Positions 9,547 through 20,503 are shown, counted from the first letter of the stretch. The stretch is DNA of 32,893 nt from Mycobacterium sp. 1465703.0 (GCF_001672975.1 NZ_LZKU01000100.1:1-32893), one strand, 5' to 3'. The notes: generated from the letters alone by a model not told the origin. Made by a program: numbers and translations.

Positions 9547-12437
9547 GCATCCAGGAACCGGAGACCCACCAGCAGCCCGCGCGACCCCGCGTGGCGCGGA
9601 TCCTCCACCGCTTGTCCGTTCCCGTTATCTTGGGCTGGCTCGGGATTGCCGTTCTCATCAGCATCGCCGTCCCTTCGCTGGAGCAGGTTGAGAAAGAGCA
9701 TGCGGTATCGCTAAGCCCCCTCGGTGCGCCGTCGTTCAAGGCCATGGAGCGCTTGGGGCAGGACTTCAAAGAGACCAATACCGGCGCTTTGGCGATGATC
9801 CTGCTGGAGGGTCAGCAGCAGCTCGGCGACGATGCCCACAAGTATTACGAGCGCTTGGTTCGACTTCTGGAAGCCGATCACGCCCATGTGCAGCACGTCC
9901 AGGATTTTTGGGGCGACCCGCTTACCCGCGGCGCCGCGCAAAGCCAAGACGGTAAGGCCGCATATGTTCAGGTGAACCTCAATGGCGAACAAGGGGCTGC
10001 CGCGGGTGATGCATCCGTAGCAGTTGTTCGAAAGCTCGTGCAGGAGGCTTCGCCCCCGCCCGGACTCAAGGTCTATGTCACCGGGCCGGCAGCCATCGTC
10101 GCGGACATGAACACCTCCGGTCAGAAGACCGTCATGCTGGTTACCTTAGCCAGCCTGGGCGTGATCACACTGACGTTGCTGCTCGTCTACCGGTCGATCG
10201 TCACGGTCATTCTTTTGTTGCTGATCGTTGGCCTGGAATTGCAGATCGCCCGCGGAATGGTCGCGCTACTCGGTCATTTAGGCCTGGTCGGTCTCACCAC
10301 TTTCGCGGTTAACTTGCTGGTCGCCGCCGTCATCGCGACGGGAACCGACTACGGCATTTTCTTCGTCGGCCGATATCAAGAGGCACGGTATTCAGGTGAG
10401 AGTCGAGAAGAGGCCTTCTACACCACGTTCAACGGGGTCGCCAAGGTTGTCCTGGCCTCGGGCTTGACAATCGCCGGCGCGGTGCTCTGCCTCAGCTTCA
10501 CCCGACTCCCCTTTTTCCAACCACTAGGTATTCCCTGTGCCGTGGGCATTGCGGTGGCGGTGTTCATCGCGCTGACGTTGGTACCGGCGCTGCTGGCTGC
10601 CGGAGCCCGGTTCGGTTTGTTCGACCCGCGGCGAGCGCTCTCGACCCACAGGTGGCGACGGATCGGCACCGCGATCGTCCGATGGCCGGCGCCTATCCTC
10701 ATTGCCTCATTGGCTGTTGCGTTGGTCGGTCTATTGGCCTTGCCGAATTATCGGCCGAGCTACGATGACCAGAAATTCATTCCGTCAAGCATCCCCGCCA
10801 ATGTGGGGTTTGCGGCCGCCGCGCGGCATTTTCCCGGCCAGCGAATGCAGATGCCCGAGATCTTGCTGGTCGAGACTGATCATGATTTGCGCAATCCGAC
10901 GGATATGCTAGTGATCAATAAACTCGCCAAGGGTGTTCTTGCGGTTCCGGGAATTGCCACAGTTCAGACCGTAACCCGTCCTGAGGGCACGCCGCTGCAA
11001 CACACGACGATCCCATGGATCATCAGCATGTCTCAGGCAAGCCAGATGCAGAACATGGCATTCCAAAAAGACCGCATGGACGACATGCTCACCCAGGCCA
11101 ACGAGCTGGCAAAAATGATCGGTCTGATGCAGCACATGCTGGGCCTGATGAAAGAGCTCGTCGCCACGACTCATCATATGGTCGGCACGACGCATGAAAT
11201 GCAGGATATTACGCAAGATTTGCGAGACAAAGTCTCGGATTTCGAGGATTTCTGGCGCCCAATCCGCAGCTACTTCTACTGGGAGAAGCACTGCTACGAC
11301 ATTCCGATCTGCTTTTCGCTGAGATCCATATTCGATGCGATCGACGGCGTTGACGAGGTCACCGACAAACTGGGCGACCTGGTGAAAGACCTCGATCAGC
11401 TGGATGCGATCCTGCCTGAGTTGGTCATGCAGATCCCCCCGATGATCGAAACCATGTCGGGCATGCGCAGCATGATGCTGACGATGCACAGCACCATGTC
11501 CGGCGTCATGGGTCAGATGGATTCGAGCGCCAAAGATCCGAGCGCTATGGGGCAGGCTTTCGATGCCTCCAAGAACGACGATTCTTTTTACCTCCCGCCG
11601 GGGATCATCAACGGCTCCGACTCTTTCAAACGGGTCGAGAAGGTGTTCATGTCGCCGGACGGGAAGGATTTCCGTCTGCTCATCTCACAACGGGGCGACC
11701 CGGCTACCCCCGAGGCCCTCTCGCGGGTGGAACAAATCAAGACGGCGGCAGAAGAATCGCTCAAAGGAACCCCTCTCGAAAACGCCAAGATCTATCTGAC
11801 CGGCACTGCGGCAATCACCAAAGATTTGGTGGACGGAGCTAAATTCGACCTCTTGATGGCCTGCGTATCTGCGATCTGCCTCATTTTCATCATCATGCTG
11901 ATCATGACGCGGAGCTTTATTGGCGCCATGGTTATCGTCGGCACAGTTTTGCTCTCACTCGGCGCGTCCTTCGGGATGTCCATCCTGGTCTGGCAATACC
12001 TGCTCGGCTTGCAACTGCACTGGACGGTGCTTTCCACCTCGGTGATCGTGCTGTTGGCGGTGGGGTCTGACTACAACTTGTTGCTGGTCTCTCGTATGAA
12101 GGAGGAATTAGGCGCCGGGATCCATACGGGCATCATTCGTGCCATGGGCGGTACCGGGAAGGTCGTGACGAACGCCGGTCTGGTGTTCGCGTTCACCATG
12201 GGATCGATGGTGGTCAGCGACCTGCGCAGCATCGCCCAGCTGGGCACGACGATCGGCTTGGGCCTGCTGTTCGACACCTTGGTTGTGCGTGCGTTCATGA
12301 CGCCGGCCGTCGCCGCATTGTTGGGACGCTGGTTCTGGTGGCCGCAGCGAGTACGGCCCCGCCCCGCCAGCACCATGCTGCGTACCACAGGACCCCGTCC
12401 GTTGGTTCGTTCATTGCTCCTGAAGCAGCCGCAATAA
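9543..12437 (+). CDS. mmpL4a: MmpL RND-family lipid transporter, first of a tandem pair
   Basis: A 964-residue RND-superfamily transporter of the inner membrane. After one N-terminal membrane helix comes a periplasmic porter domain ([15 protein letters not shown]). A helix bundle follows, with the Asp-Tyr pair in [15 protein letters not shown] (about residue 268). The second, very long periplasmic region is rich in Met and predicted coiled-coil (about 500-700). The second bundle has the partner pair in [15 protein letters not shown] (about 841). These Asp-Tyr pairs are the proton-relay residues of MmpL proteins. ATG 9543 overlaps the mmpS stop by 4 bp; frames extending upstream lie inside mmpS and are not credible. 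In GPL locus order this corresponds to MmpL4a, which with MmpL4b is needed for GPL assembly and translocation. The a/b label comes from gene order, not from sequence comparison. Confidence 0.92.
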   Translation: MSIQEPETHQQPARPRVARILHRLSVPVILGWLGIAVLISIAVPSLEQVEKEHAVSLSPLGAPSFKAMERLGQDFKETNTGALAMILLEGQQQLGDDAHKYYERLVRLLEADHAHVQHVQDFWGDPLTRGAAQSQDGKAAYVQVNLNGEQGAAAGDASVAVVRKLVQEASPPPGLKVYVTGPAAIVADMNTSGQKTVMLVTLASLGVITLTLLLVYRSIVTVILLLLIVGLELQIARGMVALLGHLGLVGLTTFAVNLLVAAVIATGTDYGIFFVGRYQEARYSGESREEAFYTTFNGVAKVVLASGLTIAGAVLCLSFTRLPFFQPLGIPCAVGIAVAVFIALTLVPALLAAGARFGLFDPRRALSTHRWRRIGTAIVRWPAPILIASLAVALVGLLALPNYRPSYDDQKFIPSSIPANVGFAAAARHFPGQRMQMPEILLVETDHDLRNPTDMLVINKLAKGVLAVPGIATVQTVTRPEGTPLQHTTIPWIISMSQASQMQNMAFQKDRMDDMLTQANELAKMIGLMQHMLGLMKELVATTHHMVGTTHEMQDITQDLRDKVSDFEDFWRPIRSYFYWEKHCYDIPICFSLRSIFDAIDGVDEVTDKLGDLVKDLDQLDAILPELVMQIPPMIETMSGMRSMMLTMHSTMSGVMGQMDSSAKDPSAMGQAFDASKNDDSFYLPPGIINGSDSFKRVEKVFMSPDGKDFRLLISQRGDPATPEALSRVEQIKTAAEESLKGTPLENAKIYLTGTAAITKDLVDGAKFDLLMACVSAICLIFIIMLIMTRSFIGAMVIVGTVLLSLGASFGMSILVWQYLLGLQLHWTVLSTSVIVLLAVGSDYNLLLVSRMKEELGAGIHTGIIRAMGGTGKVVTNAGLVFAFTMGSMVVSDLRSIAQLGTTIGLGLLFDTLVVRAFMTPAVAALLGRWFWWPQRVRPRPASTMLRTTGPRPLVRSLLLKQPQ

Positions 12438-12525
12438 GTGGCGGCTTCCACTTCAGGATGGGAACAGCAACCGTGGGGAACACCGTGTGCCAGGGCAATA
12501 CCGTCGCATTTCTGCTGAGGGCCGC

Positions 12526-15441
12526 ATGACGACGCAGCTCTCTAAGCCGTCCGCCTTCGCGCGCACCGTCCGTCGCCTTTCTGTGCTCATCGCCCTCGGG
12601 TGGGTGGCGCTCACCCTGCTGGTGACTTTCGGAGTGCCACGGCTGGAGATAGTGGGTCAGCAGCACTCTGTGCCATTGGCCCCTCAAGATGCGCCGGCAG
12701 TCCAGGCCATGCAGCGGATGGGCAGGGACTTCAAAGAGTCCGATTCGGACAGCTTCGCGATGCTGGTTCTCGAAGGGCAACAGCAGCTGGGTGACCAGGC
12801 GCATGCCTATTACGACAAACTGGTTCGTGAATTAAGAAGCGACTCGAAGCACGTCGAGCACGTGCAGGACTTGTGGGGAGATCGCCTCACCGCGGCGGGC
12901 GCGCAAAGCCCGGATAGCAAAGCCGTCTACGTGCAGTTGAACCTGGCCGGTAATCAAGGCACGACGCTGGGCCAGGAATCCGTGGCGGCGGTCCGCGATA
13001 TCATCGCGCGGACACCACCGCCCCCCGGAATCACGGCCTACGTCACCGGTCCGGCAGCGCTGATGTCCGATATGCAGATCGCTGGTGACCGCTCCATTCT
13101 GAAAATGACGATGATCGGCGCCTTGATCATCTTCATCGTGCTGATGTTCGTCTACCGCTCGATCATCACGGTCGTTTTGTTGTTGCTCACGGTCGGCATC
13201 GAAGTATTTGCCGCACGAGGTGTCATCGCCTTTATCGGCGACCACAACCTCATTTCACTGTCGACGTTTGCGGTCAACTTGCTGGTGGCCCTGGCAATGG
13301 CCGCTGGAACCGACTATGCGATCTTCTTCTTCGGCCGCTATCAAGAGGCGCGCCAGGCCGGCGAGGACCGGGAAAAGGCGTACTTCACGACCTACCGGAG
13401 CGTCGCTCCGGTGGTCTTGGGTTCCGGTTTGACAATCGCCGGAGCAATGTTGTGCCTGAGCTTCACCCGCATGCCGATCTTCCAGACAATCGGCGTTCCG
13501 TGTTCTATAGGCATGCTCGTTTCGGTGCTGATCGCCCTGACGCTGGTTCCGGCGGTTATCACCCTCGGAAGTGGCTTCGGGTTATTCGACCCGAAGCGCG
13601 CCATCGGATTCGGCCGGTGGCGCCGGATCGGCACGGCGATCGTCCGCTGGCCCGCCCCCATTCTGTGCGCGACGGTCGCGTTCGCGTTGGTCGGCCTGGC
13701 GACATTGCCCGGCTACAAGACGAGCTACAACAACCGCCCCTACATGCCCGAAGACATCCCCGCCAACGTGGGGTACGCGGCGGCCGATCGGCATTTCACG
13801 CAGTCGCGAATGATGCCCGAAATTCTGATGATCGAGTCCGACCACGACATGCGGAACCCGGCAGACTTCCTGCTCCTGCATAAGCTCGCCAAGGGGGTCT
13901 TTGGAGTTCATGGAATTTCTCGTGTGCAGGGTATAACGCGGCCCGAGGGAACACCGATCCAACACACGTCGATTCCGTTCCTACTCAGCATGCAGCAAGC
14001 GATGATGAGTCAGGACATCCAATACATGAAGGCCCGCATGGACGACATGCTCGTCCAAGCGGACATGATGGCCAAACAGATCGAGATCATGAAGCGCATC
14101 TATTCACTGCAGAAGCAGATGACTGATATTACCCATGATTCGATCACCAAGACCCATGAGATGGCAGAAGTTCTTGCCGATTTAAATGGCAAAATGGCCG
14201 ATTTCGAGGATTTCTGGCGTCCACTCCGCAGCTATTTTTACTGGGAAAAGCATTGCTACGACATTCCGATATGCTGGTCATTGAGGAACATATTCGAGAC
14301 GCTCGACGGCGTCGATACACTCAGCGACAAAATCCAATATCTCCTCCATGATCTCGATCATATGGACCAGCTGATGCCGCAGCTGCTCGAGCAGTACCCC
14401 CCGATGATCGCGATGTCGGAAGACATGCGGAACATGATGATTACCAACCACAGCACTATGTCCGGGATCATCGGCCAGATGGATAGCAACAATAACGACG
14501 CCACCGCCATGGGAGAGGCGTTCGACCAATCCAAGAATGACGACTCGTTCTATCTGCCGCCCGACATTTTCGACAATCCGGACTTCAAAAAGGCAATGAG
14601 CCAATTCTTGTCGCCGGACGGGAAGGCCGCTCGCCTCATCATTTCGCATCGGGGCGATCCGGCGTCGCCTGAAGCCCTGGATCGAATCGGCAAGATCAGG
14701 ACGGCGGCAGAAGAAGCGTTGAAGAACACGCCGCTGGAAAATGCCAAGATCTACCTCGCCGGTACCGCATCGACCTTCAAGGACTTCCAGGACGGCTCCA
14801 CCTACGACCTCTTCATCGCGGGCGTCGGTGCTCTTTGTCTGATCTTCATCATCATGCTCATCCTGACGCGAAGTTTTATTGCCGCCCTTGTCATTGTGGG
14901 CACGGTAACGCTGTCGCTGGGCTCCTCGTTCGGCTTGTCGGTGCTGATCTGGCAATACATCTTCGGCATCAAGCTGTACTGGATGGTGCTCCCGATGTCT
15001 GTGATCGTCTTGTTGGCCGTCGGGTCGGACTACAACCTGCTCCTGGTGTCCCGTATGAAAGAGGAAATAGCCGGCGGCATCAATACGGGCATCATTCGTG
15101 CGATGGGCGGCACCGGTAAAGTCGTGACAAATGCGGGTCTGGTGTTCGCATTCACCATGGCATCGATGGTGGTCAGCGACTTGCGCATCATCGGCCAGGT
15201 CGGTACCACCATCGGTCTGGGTCTGATCTTCGACACCCTGATCGTGCGCTCGTTCATGACGCCGACCGTCGCCGCGCTGCTCGGGCGCTGGTTCTGGTGG
15301 CCGCAATTGGTTCGGCCACGACCGGCCAGCCCGCTGCTTCGCTCCAAAGGAACGCGCCATTCGGTACGAACCTTGCTACACGAAGACGACGACGCAGACG
15401 CCGACACAGCCGAAATTCCGGTCGCCAGGCCGACCGTCTAG
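12526..15441 (+). CDS. mmpL4b: MmpL RND-family lipid transporter, second of a tandem pair
   Basis: A 971-residue paralogue of the preceding transporter, aligning along its whole length. It has the same Asp-Tyr motifs ([15 protein letters not shown] near residue 262, [15 protein letters not shown] near 834). It also shares the [20 protein letters not shown] block in the long Met-rich periplasmic coiled-coil region and the [11 protein letters not shown] end of the last helix. The C-terminal tail differs and is acidic (EDDDADAD), facing the cytosol. ATG 12526 is chosen because GAGG lies six bases upstream and the protein then starts [11 protein letters not shown], as expected; a GTG at 12487 is less likely. 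The 88-bp gap after the first mmpL has no obvious terminator, so one operon is likely. Two non-identical MmpL proteins in tandem after MmpS is the GPL-type arrangement. Confidence 0.92.
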   Translation: MTTQLSKPSAFARTVRRLSVLIALGWVALTLLVTFGVPRLEIVGQQHSVPLAPQDAPAVQAMQRMGRDFKESDSDSFAMLVLEGQQQLGDQAHAYYDKLVRELRSDSKHVEHVQDLWGDRLTAAGAQSPDSKAVYVQLNLAGNQGTTLGQESVAAVRDIIARTPPPPGITAYVTGPAALMSDMQIAGDRSILKMTMIGALIIFIVLMFVYRSIITVVLLLLTVGIEVFAARGVIAFIGDHNLISLSTFAVNLLVALAMAAGTDYAIFFFGRYQEARQAGEDREKAYFTTYRSVAPVVLGSGLTIAGAMLCLSFTRMPIFQTIGVPCSIGMLVSVLIALTLVPAVITLGSGFGLFDPKRAIGFGRWRRIGTAIVRWPAPILCATVAFALVGLATLPGYKTSYNNRPYMPEDIPANVGYAAADRHFTQSRMMPEILMIESDHDMRNPADFLLLHKLAKGVFGVHGISRVQGITRPEGTPIQHTSIPFLLSMQQAMMSQDIQYMKARMDDMLVQADMMAKQIEIMKRIYSLQKQMTDITHDSITKTHEMAEVLADLNGKMADFEDFWRPLRSYFYWEKHCYDIPICWSLRNIFETLDGVDTLSDKIQYLLHDLDHMDQLMPQLLEQYPPMIAMSEDMRNMMITNHSTMSGIIGQMDSNNNDATAMGEAFDQSKNDDSFYLPPDIFDNPDFKKAMSQFLSPDGKAARLIISHRGDPASPEALDRIGKIRTAAEEALKNTPLENAKIYLAGTASTFKDFQDGSTYDLFIAGVGALCLIFIIMLILTRSFIAALVIVGTVTLSLGSSFGLSVLIWQYIFGIKLYWMVLPMSVIVLLAVGSDYNLLLVSRMKEEIAGGINTGIIRAMGGTGKVVTNAGLVFAFTMASMVVSDLRIIGQVGTTIGLGLIFDTLIVRSFMTPTVAALLGRWFWWPQLVRPRPASPLLRSKGTRHSVRTLLHEDDDADADTAEIPVARPTV

Positions 15442-15667
15442 TTGGTGCTCGTCGTTTGCCATTGCCCGGGTAGTCAGGCGGTCAACGCCCTCCGCGAAAA
15501 CGCGGCGAGACAGATTGGACGCCAATGATTTCGCCCCGCACATTCGGAACTCCCCCGCTGCGAACAGATTTGGGGCACAACCACCGAGGAAAGGCGTACG
15601 CCATCCCACAAATCGCTAACCACCAATACCCCGAACATGCCCATTCGCACCGTGAAATACTCCTACC

Positions 15668-16615
15668 GTGAGCCCTTTGGCGATTGAGGTTGTCGGCCTC
15701 ACAAAGACATTCGGGCGTGACACACTCGCGCTGAACGGCGTGGACTTCTCGGTTCCGGCGGGAACGGTGTGCGGGCTGCTGGGCCATAACGGCGCCGGCA
15801 AGACCACCACGATCAACATCCTCTCCACGCTGATGCGGCCCAGCTCGGGCCGGGCCAGCGTCGCCGGGCACGACGTCGTCCGCCAGGCCTCCGAGGTACG
15901 TGCCAGCATCGGGATGGCCGGGCAATTCACCGGGATGGACCCCATGTTGACCGGCCGGGAGAACCTGGTGCTGTTCGGCAGGCTGCGGGGATTGAATCGC
16001 CGGCAGGCGAAGGCCCGTGCCGACGAACTGCTGGAACGGTTCGACCTCGTCGCTGCCGCCGACCGACGGCTGTCGACTTACTCCGGCGGCATGTTCCGGC
16101 GCGTCGACCTGGCCAGCGCCCTGGTAGTGCCGCCCAAGGTGCTCTTCCTCGACGAGCCGACCACCGGGCTGGACCCACGCAGCCGCCGCGACGTGTGGGC
16201 CCTGGTGAGTTCGCTGACTGTGCAGGGCATGACCGTGCTGCTGACTACCCAGTATCTGGAAGAGGCTGATCTGCTGAGCGACTCGATCGTTGTCATCGAT
16301 CACGGGCAGGTGATTGCCAGCGGCACCTCCGAAGAGCTCAAGCGCGCAGTGGGCACCAGCTACTGCGAGGTGAGCCCGGCGAATCCCGCCGACCTGCCTC
16401 GGGTCGCGGGGGCGCTGACCGGCCTCGAAGGAATCGAGATCGACAACGACGCGGGTTCGGTGTCGGTGTTCGCCCCTGACGGGGTCGCCACGCTGATCGA
16501 GGTATTCCGCCGGGTCGACGCGCTCGGGCTCGAACTTGCCGACATCTCGCTGCGCAAACCGTCGCTCGACGAAGCTTTCCTGCACCTCACCGAGCGAGCC
16601 GTCACCCGGTCATGA
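15668..16615 (+). CDS. drrA: ABC transporter ATP-binding protein, DrrA-like
   Basis: A 315-residue cytosolic ATPase of the daunorubicin-resistance (DrrA) subfamily. Seen in order: Walker A GHNGAGKTT (residues 39-47), a Q-loop region GMAGQFTGMD, the signature YSGGMFRR (about 138), Walker B VLFLDEPTTGLDP (about 157), the switch-region TTQYLEEAD, and a C-terminal extension typical of DrrA. It would energise the two following membrane proteins. Start GTG 15668 gives MSPLAIEVVGLTK; no strong ribosome site is visible. The 226-bp gap after mmpL4b could hold its own promoter. The name reflects homology only: in mycobacteria drrABC sets sit beside lipid and GPL loci, where lipid export is the usual proposal, not drug resistance. 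Confidence 0.92.
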   Translation: MSPLAIEVVGLTKTFGRDTLALNGVDFSVPAGTVCGLLGHNGAGKTTTINILSTLMRPSSGRASVAGHDVVRQASEVRASIGMAGQFTGMDPMLTGRENLVLFGRLRGLNRRQAKARADELLERFDLVAAADRRLSTYSGGMFRRVDLASALVVPPKVLFLDEPTTGLDPRSRRDVWALVSSLTVQGMTVLLTTQYLEEADLLSDSIVVIDHGQVIASGTSEELKRAVGTSYCEVSPANPADLPRVAGALTGLEGIEIDNDAGSVSVFAPDGVATLIEVFRRVDALGLELADISLRKPSLDEAFLHLTERAVTRS

Positions 16616-17352
16616 GTGCCCTGTCCGCCCTCACCGAGCGTTCGCTGAAGTCGGCGGCGCGCGACGGCGAGATGGTCATCGAAATGCTCTCCCCCGCGTT
16701 CTATCTGGTCGGGTTCAGCGTGGCGTTGCACGGCCTGATCGACACCGGGCGCATCAGTTACACGCAGTACTTTCTACCCGCGGTGGTTACCCAGTCGATG
16801 ATTTTCGTTGGGCTGATGACCGCGGATCGTGCAGCACGCGACCACCTGTATGGCATCGGTGAGCGGATGCGAACCCTGCCGGTCGCAGCGGCCGCCACAG
16901 TCACCGCCCGCACGGTGGCCACCCTGATGCGGGGCCTCCTGTGTCTGGTGGTCGCCCTCATCGCCGGCTATGCCTTCGGTTTCCGGATAACCGGCGGACT
17001 CGGCTACGCGGCGGCGTTCCTAGTTATCTCCTTGCTGCTGTGTCTGGCCGTCACGCTGGGCGCCGACGCGCTGGGATCGCGCGCCAAAACAGTTCAGGGG
17101 GCCAGCCACCTGCTGTTTGTCCCCCAGCTACTGCTATTCATGATGTCCACCGGAATCGCCCCCGAGAAAACTTTTCCCGGCTGGGTGCGCCCATACGTGC
17201 GCAACCAGCCGGTCTCACAGTTCGCCGAAACCCTGCGCGGCCTGGCCACCGGAAAGGTGGTACTCAGCAACTTGGCCGCCACCTTGGCCTGGTGTGTGGG
17301 CATGGTGTTGGTCTTCGGCGCGATCACGCTGCGGATGCAGAGGCGCAGCTAG
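16612..17352 (+). CDS. drrB: ABC-2 type permease, DrrB-like
   Basis: A 246-residue integral membrane protein with about six hydrophobic segments (for example AAAFLVISLLLCLAVTLGADAL) and the ABC-2 family segment around GIAPEKTFPGWVRPYVRNQP near the C-terminus. It should form half of the membrane channel powered by the upstream ATPase. ATG 16612 overlaps the drrA stop (ATGA), and its own stop overlaps the drrC start by one base. The three genes are tightly coupled and the proteins probably made in equal amounts. The exported substrate is not shown by sequence; GPL or a precursor is inferred from position. Confidence 0.9.
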   Translation: MSALSALTERSLKSAARDGEMVIEMLSPAFYLVGFSVALHGLIDTGRISYTQYFLPAVVTQSMIFVGLMTADRAARDHLYGIGERMRTLPVAAAATVTARTVATLMRGLLCLVVALIAGYAFGFRITGGLGYAAAFLVISLLLCLAVTLGADALGSRAKTVQGASHLLFVPQLLLFMMSTGIAPEKTFPGWVRPYVRNQPVSQFAETLRGLATGKVVLSNLAATLAWCVGMVLVFGAITLRMQRRS

Positions 17353-18143
17353 TGGCGCACCGCGTTGAGCCGCAGGGTTCGCTATTGACCCAAAGCTGGG
17401 TGCAGACCGGCCGACTCCTGCTCCGGTGGCGGCGTGACGAATCGGTGCTGATGGGGTCGCTATTGCTGCCTGTCTTCCTCTTGTTCTGCTACCAAATTGT
17501 GCTGGGCGAGCAGGTGCGCAAGGTCACCGGCATCGAGAGCGTTTACGGCGTGGTCCCCATGTGTGCGGTGATATCCGCGCTGTTCGGCGTCTTAGGTGGC
17601 TCGGTCGGCATCACCGCGGACCGCGAGTCGCGCCTACTCAGCCGGATGTGGGTGCTGCCGATTCACCGGGCAAGCGCGATCACCGGTTGGGTGACTGCTG
17701 AGGTCTTGCGCGCGTTCATCGGCACCACCTTGATCACAGTAATCGGGTTGGGAATGGGGCTGCGCTTCACTCAAGGGTGGCCGGCGGTACTGCTTTTCCT
17801 TCTGATTCCGTCGATCGGGGTGACCGGATTTACGGCCCTGGTGATGGCCATGGCTATCCGCAACAATGGCCGCTCCGCAATGACCTGGCTGCTGGGCGCC
17901 ACAGTTGCGCTGGCCTTTATAAATACCGGTGCCAGTCCAATCAAGCTGTTCCCGGCTTGGGTTCGGCCGTTGATCCGCATGCAACCGATCTCGCCGCCCA
18001 TCGAGACAATGCGGGCACTGGCGCACGGAGGTCCGATCATGTTGCCCTTTGCAATCACGCTCGTCTGGGCGGTGGTGTTGTTCGCCGTGTTCATGCCAAT
18101 CGCCGTGCGCGGCTATCGAAAAGCTGCCGAATCTGGCGCGTAA
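17352..18143 (+). CDS. drrC: ABC-2 type permease, DrrC-like
   Basis: A 263-residue membrane protein, the second ABC-2 permease of the set. It has about six hydrophobic segments and the paired family motifs GITADRESRLLSRMWVLPIH (near residue 88) and LFPAWVRPLIRMQPIS (near 200), matching the equivalent segment of DrrB. GTG 17352 shares a base with the drrB stop codon and gives the N-terminus VAHRVEPQGSLLTQSW; the frame is open further upstream but inside drrB. It is the last plus-strand gene of the export block and converges on the methyltransferase gene that ends at 18282. In M. avium complex genomes drrC marks the edge of the serovar-specific GPL region, which agrees with what follows here. 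Confidence 0.9.
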   Translation: MAHRVEPQGSLLTQSWVQTGRLLLRWRRDESVLMGSLLLPVFLLFCYQIVLGEQVRKVTGIESVYGVVPMCAVISALFGVLGGSVGITADRESRLLSRMWVLPIHRASAITGWVTAEVLRAFIGTTLITVIGLGMGLRFTQGWPAVLLFLLIPSIGVTGFTALVMAMAIRNNGRSAMTWLLGATVALAFINTGASPIKLFPAWVRPLIRMQPISPPIETMRALAHGGPIMLPFAITLVWAVVLFAVFMPIAVRGYRKAAESGA

Positions 18144-18281
18144 GCGCTTTATTGCGCGATGTCGATGTACCGGACGACCAGCGTAGGATCAGTCAACCCA
18201 GCGGATATGTCATGCCACCGCCAGCGCACGGTCAGCCTCGACGTCACCGGCGTCGGGCGCGTGGCACGCTCGACATGCTGA

Positions 18282-19064
18282 TCATCTAACCGCTGGAACG
18301 AAGAAGTAATTGTATCGGTCGTCTCGATGGCCGTCATAGGGCACGACGCCCACGTTGCGGCCGTAGACGAGCGGCGAGTAACCCAAGGCGCAGATGTCCG
18401 CAATGGTGCCTTCGGGGTCAGGGTTAGATGCGGTGCCCCCGTAGATTTCCACGAAAAGCACCGGAAAGTCGCGACGCAGGAGGTCCCCGGCGCCCGCGAT
18501 CACGGAACGTTCGAAGCCTTCAACGTCGATCTTCAACAGCCCGACGGGGGAGAGTTCGGCGGCCAGCTTGTCCAGGGTTGTTACTGGAACACGGACACGA
18601 TCGGTGACCGCTATGCGCTTAGTGTCTTTGAGTGAGCTGAACGCACTGTCTGCGGTGACGAAAAAATCCGCCTCTCCGGGGGTGTCGCTGACAGCCGTCC
18701 GGATACGGCGAATGCGGTCTTGCAAACCGTTGGCGGCCACGTTGGCTTCTAGTCGGGCGAATGTGGCGGGCGCCGGCTCCAACGCCACCACCGGGGCCAG
18801 GTGGGACCAAGCCACGCTATGCAACCCGATGTTCGCGCCGACATCCACGATGCAACGCCCCTTATAGTGCGCGAGATAGAGGGCGGCGGCGATGTCGATC
18901 TCCGATGACTCGAAAGCGCCGTTCCGGCGCACCTCATGGGCGATGGCTGATCGGGGTTCAACTACGAACTCCAGGCCGCGCCATTGCCACGGGTTTTCCT
19001 CAGAGCCCTTTCGATACCGTTCCAACGCCTGGCCAAGCCTGTCCACCATTCCCATTCCGCGCAT
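18282..19064 (-). CDS. FkbM-family SAM-dependent methyltransferase
   Basis: A 260-residue soluble methyltransferase. The SAM-binding loop is IVDVGANIG (about residues 72-80), the acidic motif follows in VVALEPAP, and the FkbM hallmark LLKIDVEGFE lies near residue 175, then PVLFVEIYGG. FkbM enzymes methylate sugar or polyketide hydroxyls; in mycobacteria related proteins O-methylate rhamnose or fucose of GPLs and phenolic glycolipids. Here the substrate is probably a hydroxyl of the GPL oligosaccharide, but which sugar and position cannot be told. Start ATG 19064 is followed by two in-frame ATGs within six codons, so the exact start is uncertain. It is a single minus-strand gene separated from the next by 440 bp that carries a transposase remnant. 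Confidence 0.85.
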   Translation of the reverse strand: MRGMGMVDRLGQALERYRKGSEENPWQWRGLEFVVEPRSAIAHEVRRNGAFESSEIDIAAALYLAHYKGRCIVDVGANIGLHSVAWSHLAPVVALEPAPATFARLEANVAANGLQDRIRRIRTAVSDTPGEADFFVTADSAFSSLKDTKRIAVTDRVRVPVTTLDKLAAELSPVGLLKIDVEGFERSVIAGAGDLLRRDFPVLFVEIYGGTASNPDPEGTIADICALGYSPLVYGRNVGVVPYDGHRDDRYNYFFVPAVR

Positions 19065-19299
19065 CTTACGAACCCTCGCTCACGAAAGAGCAACAATGGC
19101 CGCACCCACCCCCACTTTTCACGGCCACTGCACCATCATGGCCGCCTACGGCGACTGGTTTCGCCTCCAGACCCACCGACGGCGCTACCAGGGACTAACG
19201 ATGCTGTCATGTCCCAAAACGCGCGGCAGCAGTGCTCCGGCAACACACCAAACAGCCTGGGGGATAACAACTTCCTCACCGTCAGCATCCGTGCTACGG

Positions 19300-19431
19300 C
19301 GGCGCCGGCAGCAACTACAACGGCTGCAGTACATGTTCTACCCAAGGTCGCCGCCGCGTAGGCATGATCGACACTTCTCCGACCGGATGCAATCGGCGGC
19401 GGTTCTCAGCCCAATCCTCCACCGACATCAT
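19300..19431 (-). mobile_element. Degraded N-terminal remnant of an IS21-type transposase (istA)
   Basis: The 441 bp between the flanking genes (19065-19505) hold no intact gene. On the minus strand from ATG 19431 the peptide MMSVEDWAENRRRLHPVG resembles the conserved start of IS21-family IstA proteins (typically SVEDWAEIRRLHRAEG). After that the resemblance to the IARRLG helix-turn-helix appears only across frame changes, and nothing of the catalytic domain, IstB or terminal repeats is seen. I take it as a scar of an old insertion. Recognition rests on one short motif, so confidence is moderate. Confidence 0.4.
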
Positions 19432-19505
19432 TTCGTCAGCGTCGTCAGCGTCCAATTCATCCTATGGTCAGGGCCTGGTCAGTCTTCCCCCACGCCGACA
19501 GCAGT

Positions 19506-20372
19506 TCAATCCTCACCTGGCGCCGGGATGCAAGCTCCCTCAAATCTAGGGGTCTCCGACATGGAGCTTGCTCTAGGGTCGTGCGGCTCGGTCCTGGATA
19601 CGGACCTGTACCTCGTTAGCAGCGCACGTAATGCCAGTCGGCGGTTCTCTTTATATTTGAAGAATGCCAGCATGCGGCTGCAGGTCTCCCAGCCTGCGAC
19701 CCAGAAGTACATTGGCAGGCGCTTTCTGAATTCCTTATCCGTTTTTTTCCTCACACTAAGCCCCGTCATGTCGTTGTATCGCGCGACGACAACGTCCATG
19801 TACCGGGTGATCAGTGCTGGGTTAGAGAAGCAGCGAATATTGAAGTCCCAGTCGGCCCAAACACGGTATCGCAGATTGTAGGGCCCGATTCCGGCGAAAA
19901 TCTCGCGCCGATAGAAGATCGATTGATGGCACAGATTCGTCTCGAACAGGAGACGGTCAAGGTCGAAGGCGCCGGCGTGGCGACTCCCCGTTGAACGCAT
20001 AATTACATCGCCATATACCAGATCGCTGCGCTCGTGGTCGCCGATGAAGGTAGCCACACGGGCCAGAGTGTCCGGTTCGTAGAGGGTGTCGTCGGCGCCC
20101 AGGAAGATTAGCCACGTGCCGGTGGCCATGCCAACTCCGCGGTTCATAGCTTCGTAGGGGCCACCGTCAGGGCCGCTGTGAATGACCAGGCGTGCACCGA
20201 AATTGGGGCCGAAACTGTATGCGATGTTGAGGGTTTCGTCTGTCGAGCCACCGTCGACGAGGACCAGTTCCAAATCCCTATAAGTCTGGTGGGCGATGCT
20301 TTCGAGGCAGGCACGCAACGTCGCCGCTGCGTTGAATGTGGGAATGATGATCGAAAAGGCTGGCGCGGTCAT
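19506..20372 (-). CDS. Family 2 (GT-A) glycosyltransferase
   Basis: A 288-residue protein with a typical GT2 N-terminus FSIIIPTFNAAATL. The nucleotide-binding residues lie in LVLVDGGSTDET (about 35-46), the GPYEAMNRGVGMATG segment near 75-90 and the metal-binding acidic motif FLGADDTLY (about 94). It lacks membrane helices, so it should act at the cytosolic membrane face, moving a sugar from a nucleotide donor to the growing GPL glycan. It resembles the GT2 enzymes found beside fucose/rhamnose genes in mycobacterial glycolipid loci. The donor could be GDP-fucose, given gmd/fcl just upstream on the same strand, but this is inference. Start ATG 20372. A C-terminal stretch rich in Arg and Pro follows the catalytic part. 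Confidence 0.85.
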   Translation of the reverse strand: MTAPAFSIIIPTFNAAATLRACLESIAHQTYRDLELVLVDGGSTDETLNIAYSFGPNFGARLVIHSGPDGGPYEAMNRGVGMATGTWLIFLGADDTLYEPDTLARVATFIGDHERSDLVYGDVIMRSTGSRHAGAFDLDRLLFETNLCHQSIFYRREIFAGIGPYNLRYRVWADWDFNIRCFSNPALITRYMDVVVARYNDMTGLSVRKKTDKEFRKRLPMYFWVAGWETCSRMLAFFKYKENRRLALRALLTRYRSVSRTEPHDPRASSMSETPRFEGACIPAPGED

Positions 20373-20503
20373 GGTAATAGTGACGTTAGCAGCGGGCTGC
20401 CGAGTGTTCCGCTTCTTCCGTCTCCTCTCGACTTAAGCGCTCCGGCCGGGGCGCTCGACCACGCCAGTCGTTTCATCTTCGAAGGACCCATGTGCAGTTG
20501 CCC

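Noticed and set aside
14278..15360. Minus-strand open frame of 360 codons inside mmpL4b
   Set aside because: Antisense shadow of a well-supported transporter gene, with no recognisable motif.
15482..16585. Minus-strand open frame of 367 codons over drrA
   Set aside because: Antisense to the Walker-motif ATPase; the plus-strand gene has all ABC motifs.
18149..18281. Minus-strand frame ending TDPTLVVRYIDIAQ between drrC and the FkbM gene
   Set aside because: It looks slightly protein-like but overlaps the end of the FkbM gene in another frame, has no start of its own in the gap and no family I recognise. It could be a remnant, but support is too thin.
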